Assembly (NCBI RefSeq): GCF_006265115.1
Contig: NZ_SMDR01000001.1
Location: forward strand, 682,001-746,000
Source: Arenimonas terrae
GTDB lineage: Bacteria; Pseudomonadota; Gammaproteobacteria; Xanthomonadales; Xanthomonadaceae
DNA length: 64,000 nucleotides
Direction: 5' to 3'
A model generated the notes under the pieces. That model worked only from the letters and a program-made list of their open reading frames with translations. It did not search any database and was not told the origin of the DNA. The position numbers and the translations under genes were made by a program. Below are positions 1-8,858 of this stretch, piece after piece (the first letter of the stretch is position 1; the number at the start of each line of letters is the position of its first letter).

Positions 1-411
1 CGCGTCGGCGTTCCAGCGGTGGATGCGCTCGTAGGCCCAGGGGCTGATGCAGGGCGTGACCAGCAGATTGGCGCGGCCCTCGTAGTCGGCCGCATGCTGG
101 TCGAGGAACAGCAGCGCGCCGTGCACGCCGCTGGTCTCGTAGCCATGCACGCCGCCGGTGACCAGCATCAGCGGCAGCTCGTCGCGCCAGCTCCGGCTGC
201 GCACGGCGAACAGCGGGTAGCGCCCGTCCGGGCCGTAGTCGAGCTCGCCATAGGTCGCGACGTCGAAGCGCGTACGCAGACCGTCGATCACGCTGACGAC
301 CTCCTCGGTGTAGCTGCGCTGCTTGCGCTGCAGCGCGCGCCACTGCAGCTTTTCGGCGGCGCCCCAGGGCGTGCCCGGGGTGCCGACGGGATAGGGCCAG
401 GACGGATTCAT
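1..411 (-). CDS. M14 family zinc carboxypeptidase-like protein (3' end outside window)
   Basis: This is the N-terminal 137 residues of a protein that runs out of the left edge. It begins at an ATG and reads into a peptidase fold. Residues 80-100 carry the strand-turn LMLVTGGVHGYETSG, in which H89 and E92 form the HxxE zinc motif of M14 carboxypeptidases and related deacylases. No signal peptide is evident, so a cytoplasmic enzyme is likely. The second zinc histidine and catalytic glutamate would lie beyond the window, so activity cannot be judged. It could be an amidohydrolase-like M14 subfamily member rather than a true carboxypeptidase. Confidence 0.75.
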   Translation of the reverse strand, partial: MNPSWPYPVGTPGTPWGAAEKLQWRALQRKQRSYTEEVVSVIDGLRTRFDVATYGELDYGPDGRYPLFAVRSRSWRDELPLMLVTGGVHGYETSGVHGALLFLDQHAADYEGRANLLVTPCISPWAYERIHRWNADA

Positions 412-464
412 GCACGGACCTCGCGATGGGGAGGGCCATGCTAGCGCAGCTGCCGTGGCCCGGA

Positions 465-1064
465 TCAGTGCACCGCGTAGACCTTTCCGCTCTCGCCGCC
501 CTCCACCGAACGCGCGTAGCCCAGCGCCACGCGCGCGCCCGGCACCGGCTGGAAGCCGCGGAAGAAGGCGCCCAGGTCCTCCATCGATTCGACCAGCACG
601 CCCGGGCTGACCGCATTGATGCGCAGGCCCCGCGGCAGCTCCACCGAGGCGGCGCGCACGAACCCCTCGATGCCGCCGTTGGCCAGGCTGGCGGCCGCGC
701 CGTAGGCCACCGGGTCGTGGTTGAGCACACCGCTGGTGAGCGTGATCGAGCCGCCGTCGCGCAGGTGCGCCTGGCCGATCAGCGCCAGGTTCACCTGGCC
801 CATCAGCTTGTGCGCCAGGCTGAACCTCCACTGCTCGTCGGTGAGCTCCAGCAGCGGTGCCCAGCCGACCTGCCCGGCCGCCGAGACGATCGCGTCCACC
901 GTACCCAGGCGCTGGAAGGCCGCGCGCAGGCTGGCCGGGTCGGCCAGGTCCAGCGGCAGGTCGGCGCCCTTGCGGCCGGCGACCACGATCTCGTGCCGGC
1001 TGCCCAGTTCGGCCGCCACGGCGCGGCCCACGGTGCCCAGGGCACCCACCAGAAGAATCTTCAT
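465..1064 (-). CDS. Short-chain dehydrogenase/reductase (atypical, short)
   Basis: This 199-residue SDR starts MKILLVGALGTVG, with the glycine-rich nucleotide-binding turn at residues 7-13. The chosen ATG sits six bases after an AGGAG ribosome site; an ATG two codons upstream abuts the site and is less likely. The active-site tyrosine lies in VAYGAAASLANGG, but the usual YxxxK lysine is missing, as in a subgroup of short SDRs. The NAV-SPG stretch near the C-terminus is typical. It is transcribed divergently from a LysR regulator 97 bp away, which probably controls it. The substrate is unknown. Confidence 0.8.
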   Translation of the reverse strand: MKILLVGALGTVGRAVAAELGSRHEIVVAGRKGADLPLDLADPASLRAAFQRLGTVDAIVSAAGQVGWAPLLELTDEQWRFSLAHKLMGQVNLALIGQAHLRDGGSITLTSGVLNHDPVAYGAAASLANGGIEGFVRAASVELPRGLRINAVSPGVLVESMEDLGAFFRGFQPVPGARVALGYARSVEGGESGKVYAVH

Positions 1065-1145
1065 GTCCATCTCCTCTCCGACCCGATTGGTCGCGACAGA
1101 GAATCTAATGGTGCGGGTTGCTGGCATCATCGGGCCGGGAGTGGC

Positions 1146-1160
1146 TATTCTGTTTCCTCA
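1146..1160 (+). promoter_or_regulatory. Possible -10 box just before lysR start
   Basis: TATTCT at 1146-1151 lies ten bases before the LysR ATG and no ribosome-binding site is visible in that gap (TTTCCTCA). If it is a real -10, the transcript would start at or next to the ATG and be leaderless. No convincing -35 hexamer is present at normal spacing, so this stays tentative. Confidence 0.25.
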
Positions 1161-2078
1161 ATGGAAACAAAAAGCCAACGCTTCCCCCAGGCCCTGGCCC
1201 TGCTGACGGTGGTCGACACCGGCAGCTTCACGCGCGCCGCCGAGCGCCTGGGCCTGTCCAAGGCCCAGGTCAGCAAACAGGTCACGGCGCTGGAGGCGGC
1301 GCTGGGCGTGAAGCTGCTCCACCGCACCACGCGCCGCGTCGCACTCACCGAGGCCGGCCAGCTCTATGTGGACTTCGCCCGCCAGGCGCGGCACGCCCTG
1401 GACGACGGCGAACGCGCCGTCTCGGCCGTGCGTACCGAGGTCGATGGCCTGCTGCGCCTGACGGCCCCGACCTCGTTCGGCGATGGGTTCCTTGCCGACC
1501 TGCTGGCCGATTTCCGCGCGCTGCACCCGGCGGTGCGCTTCGACGTGGACCTGTCCATCGGCACCCGCGACCTGATCGGCGAAGGCTACGACTTCGCCAT
1601 CCGCATGGCGCGCACGCTCGACGCCAGCCTGGTGGCGCGGCCGCTGGGCGTGATGCGCGAGATCGTCGTCGCCAGCCCCGACTACCTGGCGCGCCACGCG
1701 CCGCAGGGCATCACCGCGCCGGCGCAGCTGGCCGCGCTGGAGGCGCTGCGCAACAACCACTTCCGCGACGAAGGACGCTGGCTGCTGCAGCGCGGCGAAG
1801 AAACGATCGACGTGCCCGTGCAGGGCACGCTGGCCATCAACCACTTCGTCGGCATCCGCCGCGCGGCGCTGCGCGGCCAGGGCATCGCCCGGCTGCCGCG
1901 CTACCTGGTGAGCGAGCAGATCGCGCGCGGCGGCCTGGTGCAGCTGCTGCCCGGCTGGCAGCTGCCGCCGACGCCGGTGGCGCTGGTGTACCCGAGCCGC
2001 AAACACCTGCCGCAGCGCTCGCAGGTGTTCCGCGACTTCGTGGTGGACTGGATCGCGCGGGCCGGCGTGCTGGACTGA
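1161..2078 (+). CDS. LysR family transcriptional regulator
   Basis: This 305-residue protein has the LysR layout: a winged helix-turn-helix at about residues 8-65 (recognition region around RAAERLGLSKAQVSKQV, then HRTTRRVALTEAG) and a periplasmic-binding-like effector domain from about residue 92 to the end. The reading frame is open far upstream, but family alignment places the start at METKSQRF. It diverges from the SDR gene, the classic arrangement in which the regulator controls its neighbour and itself. It resembles the AaeR/DmlR-like branch, whose members often regulate a nearby oxidoreductase. The effector is unknown. Confidence 0.9.
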   Translation: METKSQRFPQALALLTVVDTGSFTRAAERLGLSKAQVSKQVTALEAALGVKLLHRTTRRVALTEAGQLYVDFARQARHALDDGERAVSAVRTEVDGLLRLTAPTSFGDGFLADLLADFRALHPAVRFDVDLSIGTRDLIGEGYDFAIRMARTLDASLVARPLGVMREIVVASPDYLARHAPQGITAPAQLAALEALRNNHFRDEGRWLLQRGEETIDVPVQGTLAINHFVGIRRAALRGQGIARLPRYLVSEQIARGGLVQLLPGWQLPPTPVALVYPSRKHLPQRSQVFRDFVVDWIARAGVLD

Positions 2079-2202
2079 GCGCGGCGCCCGGGCGGCCGAT
2101 CCACTCCCTTCGTCGTGTCCCGACCACGGGCTGGCGCATCGGCAGGGCGGATCGCGACCACTTGCGCGTTACTTGTCGGCACACCCACCGACCCAACCTG
2201 CC

Positions 2203-3591
2203 ATGACCCGGACGCTCCCGCTTCTCCCGCTGTTGCTCCTGCCTTCCCTCGCCACCGCCGCCCCGCTGGCCTGCGGCAGCGTGCCGACCCAGATGCGCGC
2301 CGCGATTGCGCCCCGCGCTGGCGGACCCGAGGTGCTGGAACTGCGCACCGTCGCCACGCCCGCACCGGGCCCGGACGAGGTCCTGGTCCGCGTGCACTAC
2401 GCCAGCGTCAATCCGGTGGACTGGAAACTGCAGGAGCGCGGCGCCCTGCCCTATCCCGCGATCCCGGGCGGCGACTTTTCCGGCGAAGTGGTCGCGGCCG
2501 GCGATCGCGTGCAGGCCTACGCCTGCGGCGCGCGCGTGGCCGGCATTGCCGATGCGCGCGGACGCGGCGGCAGTTATGCCGAATACGTGGTGGTGCCGAG
2601 CGAAGCGATCGTCCTCAAGCCCGAGGCGTATTCGATGGCGGAGGCGGCTGCGTACCCGACAGTGGCGATCGCCGCCTGGCGCTACCTGATCGCCAGCGCC
2701 GACCTGCAGCCCGGCGAGCGCGTGCTGGTGCACGGCGGCGCCGGCGGCGTCGGTTCGATGCTGGTGCAGATGGCCAAGGCGCGTGGCGCCATCGTCATCG
2801 CCACGGCGTCGGCGCGCAACCACGATTACCTGCGCGGCCTCGGCGCCGACCAGGTGATCGACTACACCACCACCCGCTTCGAGGATGCCGTGCGCGGCGT
2901 GGACGTGGTGGTGGACACCGTGGGTGGCGACACGCTGGCGCGCTCCCCGGCCGTGCTGCGCGACGGCGGCCGCCTGGTCACCCTCGTCGGCAGCGTGCCG
3001 CCGGCGCTGTGCGATGCGCGCATCCGCTGCCCGGCGGCCCCGGGATGGAATGTGCCTGCCGGCCTGGCCCATGCTGCGCCGCTGATCGCCTCCGGCCAGC
3101 TGAAGGTCAACATCGAGCGCAGCTATCCGCTCGACCAGGCCGCTGCCGCCCAGCAGCACAACCGCGAGGGCCGCACACGCGGCAAGGTCGTGATCGCGAT
3201 GGGCGCCGACGAGACCGCCGCCGCGCTGGTGCCGCTGCAGGCCTATCTGGACGGCCACGCCACCGGTGAAGGCCGGCACTTCCAGCGCGCCTTCGCCGCG
3301 GACGGCTGGCTGATCGGCCTCAAGGACGGCGCCTACCGGCAGTGGCCGGCGCGCGACTACATCGCCGCCTCGTCCAGCGGCCAGGCGCCGCGCGACGAAG
3401 CGCAGCGCCGGCGCAGCATCCGCCAGCTCACCGTCACCGGCCAGGTCGCCACGGCGGTGATCGAACTCGACTATCCGGACATGAAGGCGCTCGACCACAT
3501 GAGCCTGCTCAAGCGCGACGGCGAATGGCGGATCGTGGCCAAGGTCTACGACGCGATGACGCCCGCGCCCGCCGCCGCAGCGGGCGACTGA
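2203..3591 (+). CDS. Exported zinc-independent quinone oxidoreductase (MDR) fused to an NTF2-like domain
   Basis: This 462-residue protein begins with a clear signal-like leader (MTRTLPLLPLLLLPSLATA, cleavage near AAP), followed by a medium-chain dehydrogenase domain at about residues 30-335. The nucleotide-binding turn VHGGAGGVGSM is near residue 177 and the catalytic zinc ligands are absent, as in quinone oxidoreductases. Residues about 340-455 form an alpha+beta NTF2/lumazine-binding-like domain (YLDGHATG through GEWRIVAKVYDAM). The ATG at 2203 is preferred over an upstream TTG because it places the leader at the N-terminus. An NADPH-dependent reductase in the periplasm would lack its cofactor, so either export or activity is unusual. 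Confidence 0.8.
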   Translation: MTRTLPLLPLLLLPSLATAAPLACGSVPTQMRAAIAPRAGGPEVLELRTVATPAPGPDEVLVRVHYASVNPVDWKLQERGALPYPAIPGGDFSGEVVAAGDRVQAYACGARVAGIADARGRGGSYAEYVVVPSEAIVLKPEAYSMAEAAAYPTVAIAAWRYLIASADLQPGERVLVHGGAGGVGSMLVQMAKARGAIVIATASARNHDYLRGLGADQVIDYTTTRFEDAVRGVDVVVDTVGGDTLARSPAVLRDGGRLVTLVGSVPPALCDARIRCPAAPGWNVPAGLAHAAPLIASGQLKVNIERSYPLDQAAAAQQHNREGRTRGKVVIAMGADETAAALVPLQAYLDGHATGEGRHFQRAFAADGWLIGLKDGAYRQWPARDYIAASSSGQAPRDEAQRRRSIRQLTVTGQVATAVIELDYPDMKALDHMSLLKRDGEWRIVAKVYDAMTPAPAAAAGD

Positions 3592-3642
3592 GCGCGACTG
3601 CTGTGCGCCACCGCTGCGGCGCGACCGCGGCGGAGGCCGGGA

Positions 3643-4560
3643 TCAGGCACCGCCGCGCGCCGCCGCTTCGATCGCCGCCACGTCCAGCTTGTGCATCGGC
3701 AGGAAGGCATGGGTGACGCGACTCACCAGAGCCTGGTCCGCCGAGCTCAGGTAGGCGTCCAGCACCGCCGGCGTGACCTGCCAGGAAAGCCCGAAGCGGT
3801 CCTTGCACCAGCCGCATTGCTCGGATTCGGGCACCGACGACAGCTGTGCCCAGTAGCGGTCGATCTCGGCCTGGTCGCGGCAGCTGACCACGAAGGAAAT
3901 CGCCTCGTTGAAGCCGAACGAATGGCCATGGCCGCTGTCCATGGCCGCGAACCAGGTTTCGCCCAGCCGGAAATCGGAGAACATGATGCGGCTGTCGGCG
4001 TCTGGCGCCGCGCCGTCCGGATACGGCTCGAGCCGGCCTTCGCGCGAGCCGTCGAAGACGCTGCGGTAGAAACGCCCGGCCGCTTCGGCCTGGCCGGTGG
4101 CTTCGCGGGTGAACATCAGCGCCGGCATGATCGGCGGCCGCGGCTCGCCGGAGCCATCGGACAGGATCAGCTGCCACGACAGCCCATAGCGGTCCTGCAC
4201 CCAGCCGAAGCGCGGGCTGAAGGGATAGGCGTCGAGCGGCATCAGCGCGGTTCCGCCGTCCATCAGCGCGGCCCAGGTCCGGTCGAGCCGTTCGCGCGCA
4301 TTCTTCTCGCGCGACGGATCGAAGTTGAGCATGAAGGACACCGCCGGGGTGAACCGGAACAGCGGCCCCGCACTGATGGCCTTGAACGGCTGGCCGTGCA
4401 GCGTGAAAGCCACCACGTCGCAGTCGCCCGAGGGCGTGTCGCGCAGGGTGACCAGCGAGTCGACCTTCGAATCCGGGAACAGCGCGCAGTAGAACTCCGC
4501 CGCTTCCCTGGCCTGGGTGTCGAACCACAGGTGCGGCGTGATCGGCTTGACGAGTGGCAT
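3643..4560 (-). CDS. Tandem PhnB-like VOC-fold protein
   Basis: This 305-residue protein contains two PhnB/3-demethylubiquinone-methyltransferase-like (glyoxalase/VOC superfamily) domains in tandem. The first runs over residues about 5-130 (PHLWFDTQAREAAEFYCALFP, FGWVQDRYGLSWQL) and the second over about 145-290 (GQAEAAGRFYRSVFD, CGWCKDRFGLSWQV). Each ends with the W.xDRxGxSWQ signature. GAAGGAG lies seven bases before the ATG. Such proteins are common, have no settled reaction, and may be metal-dependent enzymes or binding proteins. A single-domain relative lies at 18736-19215. Confidence 0.85.
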   Translation of the reverse strand: MPLVKPITPHLWFDTQAREAAEFYCALFPDSKVDSLVTLRDTPSGDCDVVAFTLHGQPFKAISAGPLFRFTPAVSFMLNFDPSREKNARERLDRTWAALMDGGTALMPLDAYPFSPRFGWVQDRYGLSWQLILSDGSGEPRPPIMPALMFTREATGQAEAAGRFYRSVFDGSREGRLEPYPDGAAPDADSRIMFSDFRLGETWFAAMDSGHGHSFGFNEAISFVVSCRDQAEIDRYWAQLSSVPESEQCGWCKDRFGLSWQVTPAVLDAYLSSADQALVSRVTHAFLPMHKLDVAAIEAAARGGA

Positions 4561-4672
4561 GGCGGGCTCCTTCGGTGGGTGTGGCCTATTGGGGGCCTTA
4601 CCCTAGCACCGCATCCGCGGCGCCAGACCGCCGGGAATTGAGCTCACTACCTCGCCGCGGAAACCGCCACGA

Positions 4673-5485
4673 TCAGTTCGCGGCGGCGCCCTTGATCGTC
4701 GCGTCGATCCAGTCGAGATAGTGCGACACGCGCACCTGGTAGGCCTCGGCGCCATAGCGGCTGGCCCGGTAGTCTTCCAGCGCGCCTTTCCACTGCTGCC
4801 ACGACATCAGGCCTGCGAGCTGCCACTGGCCGCCCTGGTTGATCAGCACCGGGCCGCCGCTGTCGCCGTTGCCCTGCAGCCCTTCGCGCGCGGTGCCGCC
4901 CGGCGGTGCGTCGAATCGCAGCACCAGCCAGGCGCCGTCCACGCGTTCGACCTGGTTGGTGGCGCGCCGCAGTTCGGTGCGGTGCGGCGAGTGCGGATCC
5001 ACCCCGGCCTTGCCGGTGGCGGTGGCGCCCTTGCCATACAGCCACACACCCTTTCCGGTTTCCTGCGTGCCGCGATAGAGCGGCAGCGGCGCGACGTCGG
5101 TGACCGGCTCGGCCAGGCGGACCAGGGCAATGTCGGCGGACGCCGCGAGCTGCTTCATCAGCGGTGCGGCGTCGCCGGTGAGCGCCGCCGGATCCGGCGC
5201 GCGGAAACCGGGATGACGGACCACCTCGGCCACCGCAACGCTGCGGCCCTGGATCGTCACCGACGCCAACTCGCCGGGCGTCACGGCATGCGCCACGGTC
5301 AGCACCCAGGTCGGCGCCACCAGCAGGCCATGGCCCTCGTCCGGCAGGTCGACCAGCGTCGGCAGTTGGGCGGCGGTGGCGCGGTAGGCGGCCTCGGGCA
5401 CGTCATCGCGCTGGACGATGGCCATCGCGCCCGGCGCGAACAGGACCGCGGACAAGACCACGCCGTGCAGACTCCTACCCTTCAT
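4673..5485 (-). CDS. Secreted trypsin-like serine protease
   Basis: The protein has 270 residues: a signal peptide (GRSLHGVVLSAVLFAPGAMA), then a chymotrypsin-fold protease. The triad is complete: H66 in LTVAHAV, D118 in SADIALV and S209 in GNGDSGGPV. There is only limited cysteine content, as often seen in bacterial S1 proteases. The ATG at 5485 has AGGGG at good spacing; another ATG two codons upstream is possible. It stands alone between convergent or divergent neighbours. It should act in the periplasm or outside the cell; the substrate is unknown. Confidence 0.88.
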   Translation of the reverse strand: MKGRSLHGVVLSAVLFAPGAMAIVQRDDVPEAAYRATAAQLPTLVDLPDEGHGLLVAPTWVLTVAHAVTPGELASVTIQGRSVAVAEVVRHPGFRAPDPAALTGDAAPLMKQLAASADIALVRLAEPVTDVAPLPLYRGTQETGKGVWLYGKGATATGKAGVDPHSPHRTELRRATNQVERVDGAWLVLRFDAPPGGTAREGLQGNGDSGGPVLINQGGQWQLAGLMSWQQWKGALEDYRASRYGAEAYQVRVSHYLDWIDATIKGAAAN

Positions 5486-5593
5486 GCCCATCCCCTGGTT
5501 TGTGTCCCGGCTAGCTTAACCGCATCACGCGGCCCTCACACCAGCTTACGGGGCCGGCGGCAGCATCGGTCTCCCCGACCCGAGGAAAACCCC

Positions 5594-5953
5594 ATGTCCT
5601 ATGTCGACGGATTCGTGATCGCGGTTCCGACCGCCAACAAGCAGAAGTTCATCGACCACGCGAGCACCTTCGATCCGCTGTTCCTGGAGTACGGCGCGAC
5701 CCGTGTCGTCGAATGCTGGGGCGACGACGTGCCGGCCGGGAAGCAGACCGACTTCCAGCGCGCCGTGCATGCGACGGCCGACGAGACCGTGGTGTTCTCG
5801 TGGGTGGAATGGCCGGACAAGGCCACCCGCGATGGCGCGGTAAAGAAGATGATGGAAGACCCGCGCATGGACCCGAAGGAGAACCCGATGCCCTTCGACG
5901 GCATGCGGATGATCTTCGGCGGTTTTTCGCCGGTGCTGATCCTGGGCGATTGA
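5594..5953 (+). CDS. DUF1428 family protein (YbaA-like)
   Basis: This small protein of 119 residues starts MSYVDGFVIAVPTANKQKF and matches the DUF1428 family through its DGF-pattern start, WGDDVP, SWVEWPDKATRD and the PMPFDGMRMIFGGF ending. The family adopts a ferredoxin-like alpha+beta fold of dimeric barrel type and its role is unknown. The frame is open far upstream, but the ATG follows GAGGAAAA at suitable spacing and gives the normal family length. It diverges from the serine protease gene and is transcribed alone. Confidence 0.85.
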   Translation: MSYVDGFVIAVPTANKQKFIDHASTFDPLFLEYGATRVVECWGDDVPAGKQTDFQRAVHATADETVVFSWVEWPDKATRDGAVKKMMEDPRMDPKENPMPFDGMRMIFGGFSPVLILGD

Positions 5954-6041
5954 TCGGCCAAGTCGAGATGGCGTAGCGACCCATCTCCCCGTCCCTCTGC
6001 CGCAAGGCGAGAGGGACACGAGGAAGGCCGTGGCGAAGAGA

Positions 6042-7469
6042 TCAGCCCTCGCCCTTCTCCGGCTTGCCGCTGAACTTCTGCAGCAGCTTCTTGCCTTCGG
6101 GCGACTGCGCCAGGCCTTCGAGCATGCTGGCCACGGCGGTGCCGCCGTCGGCGGAGAACAGGTCCATCACGCTCGACAGGCCCTTGCCCGGCGTGCCGGC
6201 ATTGGTGATGACCTTGACGTCGGCGGTCTTGAGCGCCTCGGCCTGGGCCATGCCCACGGCCTGCGCGGCTTCGATGTTGCGGATGCCCAGCAGGTAGTTC
6301 TGGTAACCCTGGTCGCTGCCGATCTTCTCGGCCAGCTTGATCTGCGCGTCCACCGGCGCCATCAGGATCGCGGTTTCGGCCTGGCCCTTCGCGTTGCCCT
6401 CGGCGGCGATGCCTTCGGCGTTGCGCTTGGCGGCCTCGAGCTGGCCTTCGGCGGTCAGCACGGTCTGCTGCTTCTGGCCCTCGGCCGAGACGATGGCGAC
6501 CTGCTTGGCGGCTTCCGCAGTCACCACCGACACCTGGCGGGCGGCATCCGCCTGCACGATGGCGACGTCCTTGGCCTGGGCCGCAGCGATGATCGCAGCC
6601 TCGCGGTCGATCTCGGCGCCGCGCACGGTCTTGACCTGCACCACGTCCATTTCCTTGGCCGCGGTCTCGCGCTGCTGCACCTTCACCTGCTGCGAGGCCT
6701 GCTCGTTGGCGACGCCGACGTTCTTGTCCTTTTCCGCCGTGCGCAGGCCGACCTGTTCGGCGGCCAGCTGCCGCGACATCTCGATCTCGCGCTTGGCGGC
6801 GATCTCGGCCATCTCGGCCTGGCGGGTGTTGTCGGCCACCACCAGGCGCGATTCGCGCTCGATGCCCGAGGTGCGCTTGGCCATGATGTTGTGGATGACG
6901 TCGCTGTCCTTGGAATCGCGGATGTCCATCAGCTCGATGTTCTTGATCGCCTCCACGCCCCAGCCGCCCAGCTGCGGCTGCACCTCCTTGGTGAAGGCTT
7001 CGCCGAAGCGGCTGCGGTCGAGCATGATCTGGTCGATCTCGTGGCCGGCCAGCACGGTGCGCACGGCGCCCTGAACGATGGCGGTCAGCTGTTCCTTCAG
7101 TTCGTCGAACGAGGCCACGCGCTGTGCGGCGGTGTTGGAGTCGTTGATGCGGAAGAAGGCCATCACGTGCACCAGGAAGGGCACGCGCTCCTTGTCGTAG
7201 GCGGCGTAGTCCGGCAGGTCGATGGCGAAGTTCGACACCGGCAGCGTGACCTTGGTCAGGCCGATCAGCGGGAAGCGCGAGGGCCATTCGTAGTAGGTGT
7301 TGCTGTCGAAGCCCTTGCCGTACGAGACGGTGTTCTTTCGCGTCTGCACGATGTGCACTTCGTTCACCGGCACCACCCGGCGCAGGGCGATGATCCAGAA
7401 GAAGAAGACAGCGGCGATGACGGCGACGACGACGGCAGCGGCGACGAGGATCAGGGAGGTGCCGAGCAT
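6042..7469 (-). CDS. Flotillin family SPFH membrane protein (YqiK-like)
   Basis: This 475-residue flotillin has one N-terminal transmembrane segment (residues about 5-28), an SPFH/band-7 domain (about 30-215) and a long alanine/glutamate-rich coiled coil (about 215-400) with the EA-repeat character of flotillins. A short Gly/Ser-rich tail ends in SGKPEKGEG. Flotillins oligomerise at the inner membrane and organise membrane microdomains or envelope stress functions. The usual NfeD-type partner gene is not adjacent, so it appears to be monocistronic. Confidence 0.92.
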   Translation of the reverse strand: MLGTSLILVAAAVVVAVIAAVFFFWIIALRRVVPVNEVHIVQTRKNTVSYGKGFDSNTYYEWPSRFPLIGLTKVTLPVSNFAIDLPDYAAYDKERVPFLVHVMAFFRINDSNTAAQRVASFDELKEQLTAIVQGAVRTVLAGHEIDQIMLDRSRFGEAFTKEVQPQLGGWGVEAIKNIELMDIRDSKDSDVIHNIMAKRTSGIERESRLVVADNTRQAEMAEIAAKREIEMSRQLAAEQVGLRTAEKDKNVGVANEQASQQVKVQQRETAAKEMDVVQVKTVRGAEIDREAAIIAAAQAKDVAIVQADAARQVSVVTAEAAKQVAIVSAEGQKQQTVLTAEGQLEAAKRNAEGIAAEGNAKGQAETAILMAPVDAQIKLAEKIGSDQGYQNYLLGIRNIEAAQAVGMAQAEALKTADVKVITNAGTPGKGLSSVMDLFSADGGTAVASMLEGLAQSPEGKKLLQKFSGKPEKGEG

Positions 7470-7661
7470 GGAGGTTCCTGGCGGGGTGAAGTGCGGCGAG
7501 TATAGAACGCCGCTTCACCGGATTTCGCCGCTTTCCGGCGCGGGCAAGCGGCGCTGACGGGCGGGGGTGCGCAGGACAGCCGGCCCGAGGCTGCCGGTGA
7601 CCGTCCCGCCAGCGGCTTTGCGTTCTCGCTTGCACACCCGCCCCGCCCAAGGACCCACCCG

Positions 7662-8729
7662 ATGCGCCGCCTGCCCACCCTGCTCTGCCTGATGTTCGCC
7701 GCCACCACGGCCTGGGCCGATGCCACCGAACCCACCCGCGACATCGACGGGGCGAAGGACCCGGCCTGGCTGCAGCGCTACGAAGGCAGCTTCATCGTCA
7801 GCTACGAGTTCCGCGGTTTCGACGCGGTGAAGTTCCCGGCCTCCGCGCTCGAGCGCGTGCCCGACCAGACCGACGCCTACAACAACCAGGTGCACCGGGC
7901 GAAGCAGAACCGCGAGGTCGAGGGCGAATACACCCGCCTGCTCTATATCGCCCCGGCCGATCGTTCGCCGCTGGAAGTGATGCGCAACTACCTGGACCTG
8001 GTCGAGGAAGGCGGCGGCAAGACCCTCTACCGCTGCACCGACAGCGACTGCGGCGGCGAACTCAACGGCAACGACCACGGCGGCGGCATCCAGGGTCTGA
8101 TGGAGCAGATCTACCCGCAGGCACGAGTGAAAGACGCCGACTTCAGCAACGGCAAGTGCGCCAGCGGCGCCACCCCGCGCGAACAGCACTATTCCCTGGT
8201 CACCCTGCCCGACGGCAGCGGCGGCGAGCGCACCCTGGGCCTGCTGGCCTACCAGGTCGGCGACCGCAGCTACTGCGATGCGCTGGAGAACCGCACCGCC
8301 ATGCTGGTGGTCGCCGTCTCGCCCAAGGCGCGCGAGCGCAAGATGGTGACGGTGAGCTCGGACGAGATGGCCAAGGCGCTGGACGCCGCCGGCCACATCG
8401 CCCTGTACGGCATCCAGTTCGACACCAACAAGTCCTCGCTCAAGCCCGAGTCGGTGGACACCATCGCCCAGATCGCCAAGCTGCTGCAGGCCCAGCCGGC
8501 GCTCAAGCTCGACGTGGTCGGCCACACCGACAACGTCGGCGACGCCGCGGCCAACCTCAAGCTGTCGCAGCGTCGCGCCGATGCGGTGGTCGCCTCGCTG
8601 GTCGAAGACCACGGCATCGACGAGGCGCGCCTCACCGCCCGCGGCGAAGGCCTGGGCAAGCCCGTGGCCGACAACGCCACCGAAGAAGGCCGCGCCAGGA
8701 ACCGTCGCGTGGAGCTGGTGAAGCGCTGA
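7662..8729 (+). CDS. OmpA family protein with N-terminal DUF4892-like domain
   Basis: The protein has 355 residues: signal peptide (MRRLPTLLCLMFAATTAWA), an N-terminal domain (about 25-225) resembling DUF4892, and a C-terminal OmpA/MotB peptidoglycan-binding domain (about 240-355). The latter shows GIQFDTNKSSLKPES, VVGHTDNVG and LSQRRADAV, with the D and R residues that bind diaminopimelate. No porin barrel is apparent. It probably links the outer membrane or periplasm to peptidoglycan. It is transcribed alone and followed by a hairpin terminator candidate. Confidence 0.9.
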   Translation: MRRLPTLLCLMFAATTAWADATEPTRDIDGAKDPAWLQRYEGSFIVSYEFRGFDAVKFPASALERVPDQTDAYNNQVHRAKQNREVEGEYTRLLYIAPADRSPLEVMRNYLDLVEEGGGKTLYRCTDSDCGGELNGNDHGGGIQGLMEQIYPQARVKDADFSNGKCASGATPREQHYSLVTLPDGSGGERTLGLLAYQVGDRSYCDALENRTAMLVVAVSPKARERKMVTVSSDEMAKALDAAGHIALYGIQFDTNKSSLKPESVDTIAQIAKLLQAQPALKLDVVGHTDNVGDAAANLKLSQRRADAVVASLVEDHGIDEARLTARGEGLGKPVADNATEEGRARNRRVELVKR

Positions 8730-8752
8730 GCGTTCGGATCCCTGCAACCCGG

Positions 8753-8776
8753 AACGGCCGCCGAAAGGCGGCCGTT
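8753..8776 (+). terminator. Hairpin terminator candidate after OmpA-like gene
   Basis: AACGGCCGCC and GGCGGCCGTT pair perfectly over ten bases around a GAAA tetraloop, 24 bases after the stop codon. The T tract is weak (TTCTGGTT), so termination may be partial or the hairpin may protect the 3' end. Confidence 0.6.
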
Positions 8777-8858
8777 CTGGTTCCGGCCGGCGCCGTCCGA
8801 ACGCCCGCACCGGCCGCGGCTGCCAGGGCTGGCCCGTCGTGACCTCCGGCAGGGTTGT

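Noticed and set aside
3643-4560. Tandem PhnB protein considered as a true methyltransferase
   Set aside because: No S-adenosylmethionine motif; the VOC-fold naming is historical.
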